Source: Hysterium pulicare CBS 123377 (taxonomy: Eukaryota; Ascomycota; Dothideomycetes; Hysteriales; Hysteriaceae). Taken from it: a stretch of DNA of 64,000 nt. Positions 11,509-24,012 of this stretch are shown here, one piece after another (the stretch's first letter is position 1; each line of letters begins with the position of its first letter). The translations under genes were made by a program, and so were the position numbers. The DNA is taken from NCBI GenBank assembly GCA_000467715.1, contig AJFK01000485.1:1-64000 (forward strand), given 5' to 3'. The notes beneath the pieces are model-generated. The model had not been told where the DNA came from. It saw only the letters and a list, made by a program, of their open reading frames with translations, and ran no database searches.

Positions 11509-13786
11509 ATGATGGCGTCAAATCTACTAGCTTTGACGACGCCGACACCAACGTCTCCTTCCACATTCCCCACCGCATCATCAGCCTCACCTAGCTCACG
11601 CCCTAGCCCAAGAGGATCGCAAGAACCAATCCGTCCGGACACAGCCTCTATAGACACTATATCGACCTCCTCACCGACGCGACCCTCACTCAAAGACCAG
11701 GATTCTGCATCATCCACGACGGCAGTAAGCCATCTCTCGCTCCGGTCCCCTCTACTTCCTTTCTGTGCCCTGACCACCTCCCTGTTCCTCGTCGCACTGG
11801 ACACAACTCTCCTCCCAACGGCTCTCCCCACCATAACTCGCGACTTTTCCATTCCCGACAATCTTTATTCTTGGACCGGGTCTGCATATCTACTCGCCAA
11901 CGCCTCAAGCATACCATTTTGGGGCAAGCTTTCCGACATCTTCGGCCGCAAGCCTGTGGTGCTGGCCGCAAATTCGGTCTTCTTGGTGGGAGCTATCATA
12001 GGAGGGTTGAGTCGGGATGTGGGAATGCTGATTTCTGGAAGGGCAATTCAAGGCCTGGGAGGGGGAGGGGTGGTGGTTTTGGTGTGGATATGCGTGGCGG
12101 ATATGTTTGGAATCAGGTGAGCCTTATTATCCGCTCTTCATACTACTAAGAGAAGCGTCCAAATGCTTTTCGATTGCCCAATTGATTACCTCTCTCTCTC
12201 GTTATATGTTCTTATTCTACTTACCTCGACCATGTGTGGGAACTATCCTTGCAGCAACGTCATTCTCTCTCGCTACGAACGTCTCTTGTTGATTATTTCA
12301 CCTTTCCTGTTCCGTCTCCTCCATAGGCCATCAATCATTGGTTTATGATCACTAACACTTACTCTCAGAGAACGTGGCCTCTATCTCGGAATCGTAGGCG
12401 CCGCTTGGGCTGTTGCCTCCGCTCTCGGTCCCGTTCTCGGTGGTATCTTCGCAAGCAAATTGACATGGCGATGGTGTTTCTGGATAAACCGTAGGTCCTC
12501 CGAAACGCCCTTTCTTATATCTTCAATTTTCTTTCTCATGTGTTTTTCACTAATGCCAACCGCCCCATTAACTCTACCTCCTGGCATCCCTATTCGTCGT
12601 CCCTGTCGTTAACCATGCACCCACAGTTCCCATAGATACCCTTGCAGCCTTCACCCTCCTCTTGACCCTTCGCGTCCCGAATGGTCCTCGCATATCCTTT
12701 TTCCGTGGTCTCTTACAGATCGATTGGCCTGGCTCTTTCACCATTAGCTCAGCGACAATTTTGCTTCTCATAGGCCTCCAACTCGGTGGCCAGTCTTACG
12801 CGTGGAATGCACCAGTTGTCATCTGCTTCATAGTCTTCGGGCTATTGGGGTATGGCGTCTTTATTGGGACTCAACATCGGAGCGCCAGCTCTTCTGAAAC
12901 AACACAGCTCACCCAGCCAGCCAAATCCAGGAAGTTCACCAACTTTGCTCCCAGTCCCATCATGCCGCTCCGTATCTTTGCCGACATCTCGAACCTATCC
13001 GCCCTAGCCGTATGTTTTGCAGATGCCCTCGTCTTCAATAGCGTGGCATACTTCCTTCCTTTATACTTTCAATCCGTTCTTGGGTTTTCCGCTGATACTT
13101 CTGGCGTTCTCCTTCTCGCTCTCGCCATTCCTCTCACCGCCATATCACTATCGTCTGGCTTCATCATCGAGCGAACCGGACGATATTTGGAGGTTCTCAG
13201 AGTTGGCTTGTTCCTGATGACATTGGCCCTGGGTCTTTTCATTGACTTTGGGCCAGAAAGGAGCTTGGGCAAGATCATCGGATTTCTCATTGTCCTTGGC
13301 ATAGGCTTCGGACCTAATTTCCACGCTCCTCTCATTGCATTGCAGGTTCGCAATCGGGAGGAAGACGTTGCGGCCGCCACCTCCACCTTTGGCTTCATAA
13401 GAATGGTATCTGGTGCTACTGGCGTCGTACTCGGTCAGGTCATCTTTCAGTCACGGATGACGAGGTACCTAGAGGTCATGGAGGCTGCGGGGATCCCAAG
13501 ACGTCTAGCAGAATCACTGGCTGGGGGTTCGGCAATCTCGATTTCGGGCGATAGCGGACTGAACGGGCTGGTGGAGGCGCAGAAGTTATTGATCAAGGGG
13601 GAAATAAACAAGGCATTGAGGGCGACGTGGATTTTCTATACGGCTGTAAGCGCACTAGGTTTGTTGGTGAGTTTCGGTATTAAACGGGAGAAGTTGAAGA
13701 AGACGGAGAATGCGGCACAAAGATCTGAAGATACAGTCATGGTGACCGAGAAAAACGACGAGATGGAAAGCAAAGAGGTCGTGTGA
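11509..13786 (+). CDS. MFS drug:H+ antiporter, DHA2 (14-TM) type
   Basis: Three exons (11509-12116, 12369-12490, 12627-13786) give 629 residues. The soluble N-terminus of about 80 residues is Ser/Thr/Pro-rich. TM1 carries VALDTTLLPTALPTI, the usual DHA2 motif. Motif A follows as GKLSDIFGRKPV, then RAIQGLGGGG, and the antiporter motif C reads ALGPVLGGIFA. Exon joins restore conserved text (GIR|ERGLYLG and WIN|LPIDTLAAF). The length and the spread of hydrophobic segments fit 14 TM. Plasma- or vacuolar-membrane export of toxic or secondary compounds is the family role; the substrate is unknown, and no biosynthetic genes adjoin it. Intron 1 is long (252 bp). Confidence 0.9.
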
Positions 13787-14066
13787 GTCATTTTGGACTG
13801 GAAAGCACAGGCTATGCAGCCAAAAATCAAGTATATGGTACAAACTACTGAAGTGATGCGTTCGACCTCATTATGGACTGTCATCAACTCTTCCTACATC
13901 ATACACTAAGTACATTAAATATATCACGAACAGCGAAAAAGAAAAAGTATATGGCTCAACTTGCACCCTTAGTAAATGATGTACATGCTTGGACCAGATT
14001 CAAAGCAGAGCGCCCATATCTCTTATGCGTGTTTTTAATACATTCATCATCCGGATATCGATAATC
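13787..14066. other. Intergenic, convergent 3' ends
   Basis: The 3' flanks of the MFS gene and of the coiled-coil gene. Nothing else is recognised. Confidence 0.4.
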
Positions 14067-15368
14067 TCAATTGGCAAACTTGACGTGTCTGACAACCGGA
14101 GATCTAGGTGGCGTGTCCATGCTCACGCTGGTCCTGGGAGACGATAGACTAGTCCTAGGAGATGACACACTAGTCCCTGCAGATGACACACTCGTCCCTG
14201 GAGACGATACAGGAGTCTGGTCATATTCATACCAGACTCCTTTGATGCGTCGGTTCAGTTTCCGCGGTCCCGGCGAGATACTCGATATCACTTGTCCTCC
14301 CTTTCCAAGCAAACTCTCGAGCCCACCTTGACTGCCTAAACCCTGCGGCTGTGGCCGCGAAAGATTCTCAGTCATCTGTCCAACGGCTCTCATCATGTCC
14401 TTACACGAGTTCGCCAATTGACTTTGGCCCATAGCCAAGGCCTTAATATGTTCGGCGTTCTGCTGCAGTGCCCCCTTCACCTGTTCTTGGTTCTGAAACT
14501 GCGAATTCGACAACGCGATGAAGTGGCTTGCGTTCTGGTCGACGAGGCTATGGAGTTTGGATTGGCCGTCTGCGAGCGCTTTGATCTGAGCAGCGTTCGA
14601 CTCGTTGATCTCCTGCATTCGTTGTAGACCGGAGGATTGCGCCACGCTGAGTGCTTTTATTTGGGATGCGTTCTCGGAGATCATGGCGTTCATTTTGTCG
14701 AGGGTAGCGGATAGGGAGGAGAGGTCGAACGGTTGAGTTGTGCTCGGGCTTACCGCTGAGCTTCTCGAGGAGGGTCGAGCCGGATCGGCTTTAGAGAAGG
14801 ACGGAGCGGTGTTGGTGGGCGAAGCGATGGGATGCCCTCGCTCGTCTTGAAGTGGTATTATGCCTCCCAAACCACATGTACCGCCACCCATCTGAGTGTA
14901 GAACCATCTGTTCTTGAGATGGGAGAGCTTGCCATTATCCCACACCTGACCCAGTATGTCCTCGCCTTTGAATGTAAACAGCTGAGTGCCCTCGCGCGTC
15001 GAGTCGGGGAATTCGCTCTTGACTAGGTCCCACCACTGGGATGCGATGGAGGCGGAGGAGAAGGTGAGGAGGTAGGGCGGAAACTGGGCGTAGTCGCTCT
15101 GTGTCGCGTTGTCAGCTCCAGTGTTTAGCTATCGAAGGCGTAATGACGCGCTTACCCGTCGCCCGTACGCGTAGAACAGGTTATCACTATAGCCTCCGCC
15201 AGGTTGCGACTGTGCCGGAGTATTTGGCATTGACTTGGGCGATTCTGCGGCCATGATGAGTCCCGCAGCGAGCGAAATAGAGGGCTTCTTCCTAGGCTTC
15301 TCGAGGATGGTTTGTTGTGCAGGCGTAAACAGGTTGGAGAAATCGGGCATGCTCTTGGGTCGAGACAT
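14067..15368 (-). CDS. Repeat-containing coiled-coil-like protein, unknown function
   Basis: Exon 1 (15368-15156) and exon 2 (15098-14067), with a 57 bp intron, give 414 residues. The N-terminal 160 residues contain a globular-looking stretch (SDYAQFPPYLLTFSSASIA, then QLFTFKGEDILGQVW and NRWFYTQMGGGTCGLGG) that I do not recognise. The middle has four or five copies of a ~24-residue unit with the core NAxxIKALAxGQSxL (SENASQIKALSVAQSSG, ESNAAQIKALADGQSKL, QNASHFIALSNSQF, QNAEHIKALAMGQSQL), which suggests a helical rod. The C-terminus has an eight-residue repeat around TSVSSPGT/TSVSSPRT followed by VRHVKFAN. There is no signal peptide or TM segment, so it is probably cytosolic. The family is likely fungal-specific. 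Confidence 0.75.
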
Positions 15369-16686
15369 TGAAGCTGGCAGTCTTCTGCGGGTGATGTGAT
15401 GGAGGTTGGATGTCTGGACAGTCCATGTGATCTGGGAATAGAAACACCAGGGTAGCAGTCAGTAGTAGCTGTTCCACCTCCCCCCAGTCGATGACCTCAC
15501 CAGGTTGCGAGAATTAGGGGTCCAGGGCGGATTGGCGGCAGAGTTGGAGGACGGATATAAAATGCAAATCTGGCTTTGGCTCGATGCGCATTATTCATAG
15601 TTCGAGCGTGTATACCATGCCGTGGCTGGTCTGCAGCCTGGGTCCTTACCACTGGTGTTTCAGCGCGACGGACGCGGGCCGAGGCGTCGCATCGTGGAAT
15701 CCTTAGCGTGTTCGTTCGTGATATTCGCCCCAGTCGTATGAATTAGAAATCGGCGCAGCGGTGATTACGCGTTGAAGGCTGAAGGCGTATCGAATCTGCT
15801 CAGATTGTCAAGCTTGTTAAGGGGTAATTGTTGTGTAGTTGTATGGGGGGTTGAAGTACTTGGGGTCGGGGCACCTCGGCTGCACGTGCTTGGGACCAAT
15901 CTCCATTCACTATATCGCTGGTCCGGACCTCACGACGACCTGCTCCAGTCCACAAATGCTTTCTTCGGACCAAATAGCAGCCGCTTCTCCCAAAGTCTCA
16001 TGCTCGAGAGCGGCTGCATTATCCGGTATCTTTTTCTTTGGAAGCGGACAATGCTGAAGGTGAGTCGGCCGGCCTCCGACCACATACCCATAGACCATAT
16101 TTCTAATTTCTGAAGCACAATAGTTGGCCAGGTTGATGGATTCGTAAAGAAAGCATACTTACCTCCCGGCAGTGCGAGGAACCCCAAACCTTTAGCAAGT
16201 GCACCCTTGCCTTCAGCATACAAAATCATTTTATGGATCAGTATCTCTCGGAACTCTGCAATTTTCCGCTCTTTCCTCATTAACGCAATGCGATAGCCTG
16301 GCCAGAGCCCGCAATGAACACTGTTCTCCTACCGTGAATCTCACATCCTAGAGTTTCTCGAAACGTCGGGCTAAGCAGAACTTGGGCAACAGGCAGTAGA
16401 AGGCCTCAGCATATTGACTAACAAAACAGACATCTTATCTCGCTTGATCGCTGCATTTATGCCTAGGTTAAGTTTGATATCCGACAGTTCATTACTATCT
16501 TAGTTCATTACAAACATTAGGACGGGCATTCATTCAAGCCCAACATGAGTCGGAAACTCTTAGCCACACCATCGTATTCAGATCTTTATAATGCCCAATT
16601 CCTCCACGCATCGACCTGCTTGAAAGCAACACGAAAATGCCGAGAGCATATCTAAACAGACCCCATCATTACGAGAAGCTCTCTAC
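15369..16686. other. Intergenic stretch
   Basis: The left end is the promoter of the coiled-coil gene. Frames at 15772-16113 (+) and 16280-15930 (-) overlap each other and lack recognisable motifs. No RNA gene or repeat is seen. Confidence 0.45.
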
Positions 16687-17385
16687 TCAACCATAGAAGA
16701 CGCCAAACGACACGTTTACGTCCCGCAAATCCCACCCGAGCCCCGTCTCCGCCAGATAGTGATCTGGAATCGTCTGATAGATGTAACTTCGCATCCACTT
16801 CGGTGCAAACATATCTCGTAATATGATATGGAATCCACTTCTCTTTCCCAAGTGATATCGACTAAACCGCACCGACGTTACAACGCTACACCCTATCCAA
16901 TCACACCATGTGGTGTGCTTATTCCGAAGCATTGTTCTAAGGTCGTCGAAGGGATTCGTGGTATGGCTTGGGTCATGTGGTAGATCTAGGAAGACACCAG
17001 ATATGCTGATTTGGTACTCTGGGTGTAAGTGCATAACGCGAATGAGAGGAAGAATCTCGTGTCCACTATCATTATCCGGTCCAGGTGGTAATGAAATGTT
17101 GATCTTGCCTGGACGATTTCTTGAGCGATCCTTTGGAAGGAATGTCTTAGTAAACTGTTCGACGTCCTGGGGTTGAATATCGAATTCACTAAGCTCCAGG
17201 CACAATGATAGGAACTCTTGACGGGTTTGCCGGCACACGTGCGCGAGTTTCATTGCTCCGGGGCAGGAAACGGTGGCGCCACGCTTCTTCTTGGTTTGCT
17301 TCTTCGGAAGATGGCGAAGGAGGGCGGGGCCGCTGCCGTGGATTACGAAGTCATAGATTATGTTTCTCGGTTCTTCGCCTTCACA
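16687..17385 (-). CDS. Short F-box/2EXR-like fungal protein, 5' end unresolved
   Basis: The frame is open from 17385 to the stop at 16687 and contains NIIYDFVIHGSGPALLRHLP followed by MKLAHVCRQTRQEFLSL. This matches the fungal F-box-like/2EXR pattern: 'LPxEIRNxIYxxV', then 'LxxVCRQxRxE'. The first ATG in this frame is at 17253, but homologous-looking sequence starts well before it. A plausible start (MDLPGGTDSSS, near 17442) lies in another frame, and no GT-AG intron fits between them, so a first exon is missing or one base is shifted. The remaining 130 residues have no known domain. Family proteins are probably adaptor-like; the substrate is unknown. Confidence 0.5.
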   Translation of the reverse strand, partial: CEGEEPRNIIYDFVIHGSGPALLRHLPKKQTKKKRGATVSCPGAMKLAHVCRQTRQEFLSLCLELSEFDIQPQDVEQFTKTFLPKDRSRNRPGKINISLPPGPDNDSGHEILPLIRVMHLHPEYQISISGVFLDLPHDPSHTTNPFDDLRTMLRNKHTTWCDWIGCSVVTSVRFSRYHLGKRSGFHIILRDMFAPKWMRSYIYQTIPDHYLAETGLGWDLRDVNVSFGVFYG

Positions 17386-18771
17386 TTAGTGGACTCTCTG
17401 TCAAATATGCTTGACGAATCAGTACCCCCAGGCAAATCCATAATGGAGAGGTTCCCGGTTTCTTGGCACGGCGTTTAAGGAGTGGTCGTGGCGATGCTTG
17501 GGCTGTTGATTGCCGCTTCTGGCGTTTTGCCCTGAGGTCCATGTTAGCAAACCTTGGGGATGTCGAGTGCGTTGCATGCTCTAAACTAGGCCATTGTCTA
17601 TGCGAAGCTGAATTGAACGCTGGCGGGGTTACACTAGATAGAGCGACTTGTTAGCCTCGAAAACCCAAGGCATCGTGAATGCCCAAGAGCAGACTCAAAA
17701 AGAAACATGAATGATGGACCGGGCACGCCGACCCGTACGAAGAAGATAGTCGTAGAACAATAGCAAGTGAGAGAGAGAGAGAGAGAGAGAGACGCTGGGA
17801 CAGCGAGATAGAAAGATTACTGCGTGGCTCGGTTGAGCCGAGGATTCGCCGTGGAAGTACATTTGGGCGTGGCTGGGGAGCCGAGAGGCGGAGCGCGTAC
17901 TAGCAGCAGGATGCTTAAACACTATTTCATCCTCAACTGCCTTTCGATCTCTGTCCAGCTGTCCGTTGGCACTATCCTCCGTTGCAGGTACCTGTTTGGA
18001 CCTGATTGGGACATCCTAATGCAAGACATCGCGCTTGAGATCCAACCCCAGATTCTCGGCGCTCCTGAGTCTCCGTTCCCTCGGCTGGACATGGTGAACT
18101 GTCCTCCCTCAGCCCTGTGGATCCGCCCACGGCGATTCTGATAATCAATCGTTGATTTGGAGCTCTGCATTGTCCTTCCGGAAGATGTCGATTGGGCATC
18201 TCGGTCTAGGCATGCACCGCCTTCGATGTCCAACAACCAAGATCCGCTCACCCTTCCCGCGCCGGCAAAATGTGCAGCAGTCGTAAGGCATTTTAGCCTA
18301 GCTCGACACCTTATACAGAAGGAATTTTACAGCTCGATAAACATCCTTGCTCCATCGGCCTCTCTTCAGTTTCAGGACTGAAGATTTCGACTGGAACTCT
18401 AGCGACGAAGCGTGCGGGCTGCGGGCCCCACAATGCCTCCCGATGCACTGCTGATGCACCAGCGGAGTCCTAAAAAGGAGCTACCCCGCAACTGCTACAC
18501 CGGAAACCCCGAGCACAACAACGGCATCACCGCATATGATTCGCACATCCTTCGAATCCTCTCGTGTTTGACGAGTGGGTGTATTGATTTAGTGCCCACG
18601 TGCTTCTAGTTGCCCAATGCGGCGGGTCGAATTCCAGAAACCCCGCATATTATATATTGCAATATTGGTCTTATCTCCGTCGTACAAGGAAGATTACAAA
18701 AGGTCGACATGTCCTGGCACTGACAATTCCCGTCTTTGCCGTTCTTCAACTAGCAAAGGCGGCAACACACG
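17386..18771. other. Intergenic stretch with GA microsatellite
   Basis: Overlapping frames on both strands (for example 17824-18141 plus and 18251-17922 minus) show no domain. The segment holds a (GA)12 microsatellite at 17769-17792. The right end is the promoter of the ACS permease gene. Confidence 0.45.
17769..17792. repeat. (GA)12 microsatellite
   Basis: A perfect run of the dinucleotide GA, 24 bases long, in intergenic DNA. Confidence 0.95.
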
Positions 18772-20753
18772 ATGGCGGAAAAGCTCGAAAATTCGTCCAA
18801 CACTTTGGCTAGCAGGGATGAGGAAAGAAAGATCGAACACCTGGGAGATGAGAAAATTACTTCTGGCCATTCTGCGGGGGAACTGAACACCGTCGATAAT
18901 GGAGTGAGAGATGTTGCCTTGGAGGTCGACCGGGCGGAGACGAGGAGGATTCTCAAGAAAATCGATTATCGCTTGGTTCCTCTACTGGCCTTTTTATACC
19001 TTGTCGCATTCGTGGACCGGAGTAACAGTAGGCTTCTTCTATGCTGACACCCTCAGAAACGTCTCACTTTCCAAGCAAATGGCTTATGTGGTTATCTCTA
19101 ATGGAATTTACTGATTCAACTCTAGTTGGAAATGCAAAGATTGCAGGGTTAACGAAAGACCTGAAAATGCACGGCTTGCAGTACAATACCGCCGTTACCC
19201 TCTTCTTTGTCCCATATACTCTCCTTGAAGTTCCGAGCAATATCGTTCTCAAATTGATGAAGCCTTCACGATGGATTGCGATTTTGATGTTCTTTTGGGG
19301 GACTACGATGACGTGCGTATCGTCCGAATGGGAATTTACTCCAGTACAACTCTAACTGAACTTCGCAGACTTATGGGCGTAGTTTCGAGCTACTCGGGAC
19401 TTCTTGCAGCGCGGTGGTTCTTGGGTGTTACCGAGGTGGGATTTTTGTTTCCAGTTCCCCTGATCCACTGCAATCGGGATAATATCTGATCTCTGGATGC
19501 AGTCTGGTTTTTTCCCCGCGGCAACATACCTCTTAACGCTCTGGTATCTCCGATATGAAGTCCAACGCAGAATGGCAGTTTTCTACGCCGCAGCTTCTCT
19601 ATCCGGCGCCTTCTCTGGCCTGCTAGCCTACGCAATCCAACACATGGATGGAATCAGCGGGAGGGACGGCTGGCAATGGTACGTCTACCATTGACACTTA
19701 CAATCTCGTTCCAGCCCCAGCGTGTTTACAAAGCTAACAACCAGCTTACAGGATCTTCATTCTCGAAGGCCTCGTACCGGTCTTCATCTCATTCTGGATT
19801 TGGAAAGTCCTCCCCGACAGCCCCGAAACCGCGCACTTCCTCACAAAGGAGGAAAAGGAATTCATCATCAACCGACTGGCTCTGGAAACTGGCTCTGGAC
19901 ACGGCCGGGTCACGAATTCGGATAAGATAAACAAGAGGTTGATATTTGCTGCGTTCAAAGATTGGAAGGTCTGGGGTGCGATTGTCGTGTTTTGGGGGAA
20001 CACCGTCGGTGTTTATGGGTGAGTATATCTACGTATCGAGTTTTTGATTGCTAATGCTTGTATGCAGCTTTACTGCGACCGTCCCAACCGTAATAGAAGA
20101 ACTAGGTTATAGCGCTGCAAATGCCCAGCTTCTCACAATTCCCATCTACGTCTTCGCTCTTATCCTGGTCATCGTCTTCGCATTCTGGTCCGACAAAGTC
20201 AAACAGCGCTCCCCATTTATTATAGCTGGCTTCTCTATTGCCGTCTGTGGTTTCATCGCTCAACTAGCTATTCCGCATCCGAAATATCCTGGTTTGACAT
20301 ACGGGTTCCTCTTCCCCGTTGCCGGAGGATTATACTGTCCTTTCATCGCCTTGGTCTCGTGGATAGGTAACTTACTTCTCTCTTTGGGCTGCCGTGTTTG
20401 CCATTATCCAAGCTGATCTCGTTACCGTAGCGAATAATCTCGCGCCTAGCTCCAAACGTGCCGTAGGAATGGCTTTGTTCATCTCCATTGGCAACATGGG
20501 TGGTATAATGGGCTCAAACATTTACCTCGCTCGTGAAGCGCCCCACTACCACACCGGATTCGGCGTCTCACTCGCAATGTGCGTGCTAGCTATCCTCGCT
20601 GCTATCGTCTTGCGTTGGGGGTATTCGGCGGAGAATAAGAGACGGGACCAATTGGAGAGGGATGTTAGTAATGAGGAGATTAGGGCGAGGTACTCGGAGG
20701 AGGAAATGTTGGAGTTGGGAGATCGGAGTCCGTTCTTTAGGTATACGCTATGA
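18772..20753 (+). CDS. MFS permease of the anion:cation symporter (Dal5/allantoate-type) family
   Basis: Seven exons (18772-19027, 19126-19312, 19369-19435, 19503-19678, 19752-20018, 20068-20366, 20431-20753) give 524 residues, all junctions in frame with short GT-AG introns. Family marks, in order: KKIDYRLVPLLAFLYLVAFVDRSN (split here as RLVPLLAFLYLVAF and DRSN) and NIGNAKIAGL in TM1; TLFFVPYTLLEVPSNI in TM2; LLAARWFLGVTE; SGFFPAATYLLTLWY; PDSPETAHFLTKEEKEF in the central loop; and ISIGNMGGIMGSNIY late. About 12 TM are expected. The family imports organic anions such as allantoate, nicotinate, pantothenate or tartrate at the plasma membrane; the substrate cannot be told here. No catabolic neighbour suggests one. 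Confidence 0.92.
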
Positions 20754-22681
20754 GGGACTGGTGCTCGCAATGATCAGGGAAGGGAATGAAAAGGAAGTTG
20801 CGAGGTTGTTCGAATAGAATGTTTAAGAGTGGAACGGAGGTTATGTACAACAAATGCACAGGTGTAGACCCGGAAAAGGCATGCTTTGATGGACCTGGTG
20901 ACTTGGTCTTCGCCTTTCAAGTCTATTCCTGCTTGAGGAAAGCCAAGAGACCGGCGACATATCAAAGTAGCCGGAACCCACAAACCTAGCAAAGATTCGA
21001 TCATGTAGGTTTGAGTAATAGTTACGAGGTTAGATGGGGTGGGTGATGGGTATGCCTTTCAGCTTGGCCTGACACCGGAGCAGACTAAACAGGTGAGCTT
21101 ACAGCCATTCAGAGCTTCCTGAAAGAGTACCGACCGATGTCTATTCTTCTTACATCTGATCATTCGAATCTGATCTAGGTCTCTCATTGGATTCCTTCAC
21201 AAGACGAATGGAAAACTCCATGGGTAGAACTGTAAAGTGAGGTCCAGGTAGAGTTGGTGAGATCAAGTCGTCTTACTGTATAGAGCATAATACATGATTG
21301 TGCGCATCGTCGTAAAAGAGCGTTTCGGTCGTGCGTGATCGTCGGTACGGTATACTCAATCATAAAAGTCAGGTCGTCGCATCTTGGGGCGAGAGGATTG
21401 TTCGTCAGCAAAATGTAGTAACGAGAGCCCTAGGCTGCAAGAAATGCGTGGGAAACGTACGATGAGACCAAAGGTCAGCTGTTTCGACTTTCCATTCAGG
21501 CTCGGCTTCCATGACCTTAAGATCTGCCGACGTAAGAAGGATTTGATGGGTCGAAGGATTTCAGCCCTGCAAGCACGTTTCACGGTTCCACGAAATTGGA
21601 AATCTCCCGAAGAATTCGAAGCTCTGGATAACATGATAGCTCCAGCTGCGTGCTTAGCGCTTACTTTTGCTTTGATCATGAGGCGCAGCCGTCTCGACAG
21701 CAGTCTGATGCGTCCTTGACGTAGGTAGGTGCACAAGCATCATTGTTCCTCGAGCGATGGGAATGCGTGATAGCTTTGCTATCTACTAATATCAATTGTG
21801 TGGCTGTGCGGTACCGCATAAAGTTCCTAGAATATGTATCCCGATTCCGGGCAACAGGCCACGCTTGTTTCATTATTAGTTCTATCTTTACCTCGATCGC
21901 TCATGCAAAACAAAATTGGAAAGTTTTTGATATCGTTATTAATATCCGCATCCACTATACATGTGAGCTAAGTTGCGCTCGTGAGTAATATAATATACTG
22001 ATGAAGGGAAAGCAGGTCAAGGGGGATCGCCAACCTTACGACCAAGGCGCAGCAGAAAGTGAATGTAACTGAAGCGCAGTGCGATCAAGCAAGGGACTAA
22101 AAGCACCGTGCGCCTAAACTTTGCAAATCCTCTCTATCATTTGTCAATCTTACAGTGGCCTAACCTAATGGAAGACGGGAGCGGGATCCCCCTCGTGTGG
22201 GGCTTGGGGTGGAAGGGTCAGCATAATTGTCGCTTAATCTTGCAAGGAGGTCGGACGGGGCTGCATTATGGCCCCACAAACCTGGTCAATGAAACGCATA
22301 AAAGAGGATATCCATGGTTATGACCACTCGGCCTCTGCAGGACAGAGGCTTCTCGCGTCTATCCTGCTAGGATGTGAACGAGATACCGTTCCAGCTTCTG
22401 CAGATATAAGCCACCGAGAAGAAATTCATGTACTTCTTCCCATGTCGAAACTCAACTAGGCCCGAGAGATGCATGAAGGAACTTTCCGTGGGATCCAGGA
22501 TTGGCATCCCTGGTGAAGCATGAAAGAATGCACCACAACCGTGCCAGGCAGACTTGTGTTTGTTCGATAGAAAAAGAGAATGATCCCGCTCGGGCCGTCC
22601 CGTAAAATGCTCTGACAGAAGTAGAGCTCTTGCGGATCCTCATACTGGCCATTCGATGCTACTACAACCTTTTTCTCCATT
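20754..22681. other. Long intergenic stretch
   Basis: Both strands are open around 21356-21736 (126 codons minus, 111 codons plus), without recognisable motifs. Other frames are short. The right end is the promoter of the rhodopsin-like gene. No RNA gene or repeat is recognised. Confidence 0.45.
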
Positions 22682-24012
22682 ATGGCACAACCCAATGCTC
22701 CGACGATAGAAGATACATATCTTCGACATAATCACAGAGGCAGGGTCCATATCACTGTGTTGACGGTATTTCTTGCGCTCGCATATGTTGCGATCGGGGC
22801 CAGATTACTGCATCGAAGGTTACTGCGAAAGAAGCTGGAGTTAAATGACTATTCCCTTTTCGCAGGCTTGGTAAGTTGGCGGACAAAATGACTGTGACGA
22901 ATATAGATTGACAGCGCTAGATTATTCTGACTGGGGAATATGGCGTCTTAGTTGCAGAATCAGTTCATGGCCTTGGTCTGCACGTCTGGACACTTTATCT
23001 CACGAAAGGGATGGAACCTTTCGTCATGATTGGAAAGCTTGGATTCGTTTCGGATACGCTTTGGAACTTGAGCACCATCTGTATTAAGGTCAGTGATTGG
23101 AGATATTCACTTTCTAATCACAAGAGATGATTCTGACCATTTCTCAAGCTCTCATTCCTGCATCTCTATCTGATCCTCTTTGGATCGGTTCAAAACTTTC
23201 GCCGCATTGTGTATGTGGCTATGGCTCTTGTTGTGATATTCGGAACATCCTTTATTGTTGAAGGATTCCTCATATGCAAGCCCTTCGCGTACATTTGGGA
23301 TAAGGAAATACCAGGAGGAAAATGCGGCGATGGACGCCTCGCATATTTAATCCCTGGAATTATCAGTATGACCCTAGATATGGTCATTTTTACGTAAGTA
23401 CCAAAGTAAAGTCTTCCTGCCTTTCACGCTCTCTTCCTCACACTCAAGTACAGGCTCCCATTGCCGATCCTTTGGAGCCTCAGAATGCCGTTGCAGAAGA
23501 AGATTGCCACCAGCGCAGTGTTTGGCATTGGATTAGGCATCTGCTTGATTGCTGCAATTCGAATCAAGTTCATCTTCGATATCGATTTCGATGACTTCAC
23601 GTACACGGTCTGGCATTTCTCTATCTTCGGTCCTTTAGAACCCATGCTCGGTATCATAAGCGCCTGTTTGCCAATGCTACCGCCGGTCATTGCACACATG
23701 ACGAATGGACGGGTCATGGGATGGGCGAAGAAATCTCGCGCCGGCACACCGGACAAATCGAGTTCCTCGTGGCCATACCAGGCTACACGGACTTTTGGAT
23801 CAAGCTCGAAGACAATGTCGGGTTACCGAAGATGGGAAGACCCTGACTATGCTCTGATAGACCGGCCGACGGCTGCGAGAATCAGAGCAGATAGTACGTT
23901 GGATGCAGATGACCAACTTGCCGTCAATGAATTGCGAGACGCAGAGGATGGCAGAATCAGGATCACGACGCACATGAAAGTTGCTTCCAGCCCAATGGTG
24001 CCACTGCAATAG
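22682..24012 (+). CDS. Fungal rhodopsin-like (Pth11-related) integral membrane protein
   Basis: Four exons (22682-22870, 22921-23088, 23149-23393, 23454-24012) give 386 residues with seven hydrophobic segments. The pattern is that of the fungal rhodopsin-like family: TM1 with LTVFLALAYVAIGARL then LNDYSLFAGL; GEYGVLVAESVHGLGLHVW; a TM with STICIKLSFLHLYLILFGS; VYVAMALVVIFGTSFIVEGF; the loop CKPFAYIWDKEIPGGKCGD; then LIPGIISMTLDMVIFTLPLP and IATSAVFGIGLGICLIAAIR. The tail is cytosolic and Ser-rich, and no CFEM domain precedes TM1. The family is proposed to sense surface or chemical cues, as Pth11 does in Magnaporthe. The third acceptor is AAG, which is non-typical but keeps frame. Confidence 0.85.

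Noticed and set aside
21356-21736. 126-codon minus-strand and 111-codon plus-strand overlapping frames
   Set aside because: Both strands are open; neither shows a motif, start context or exon partners.
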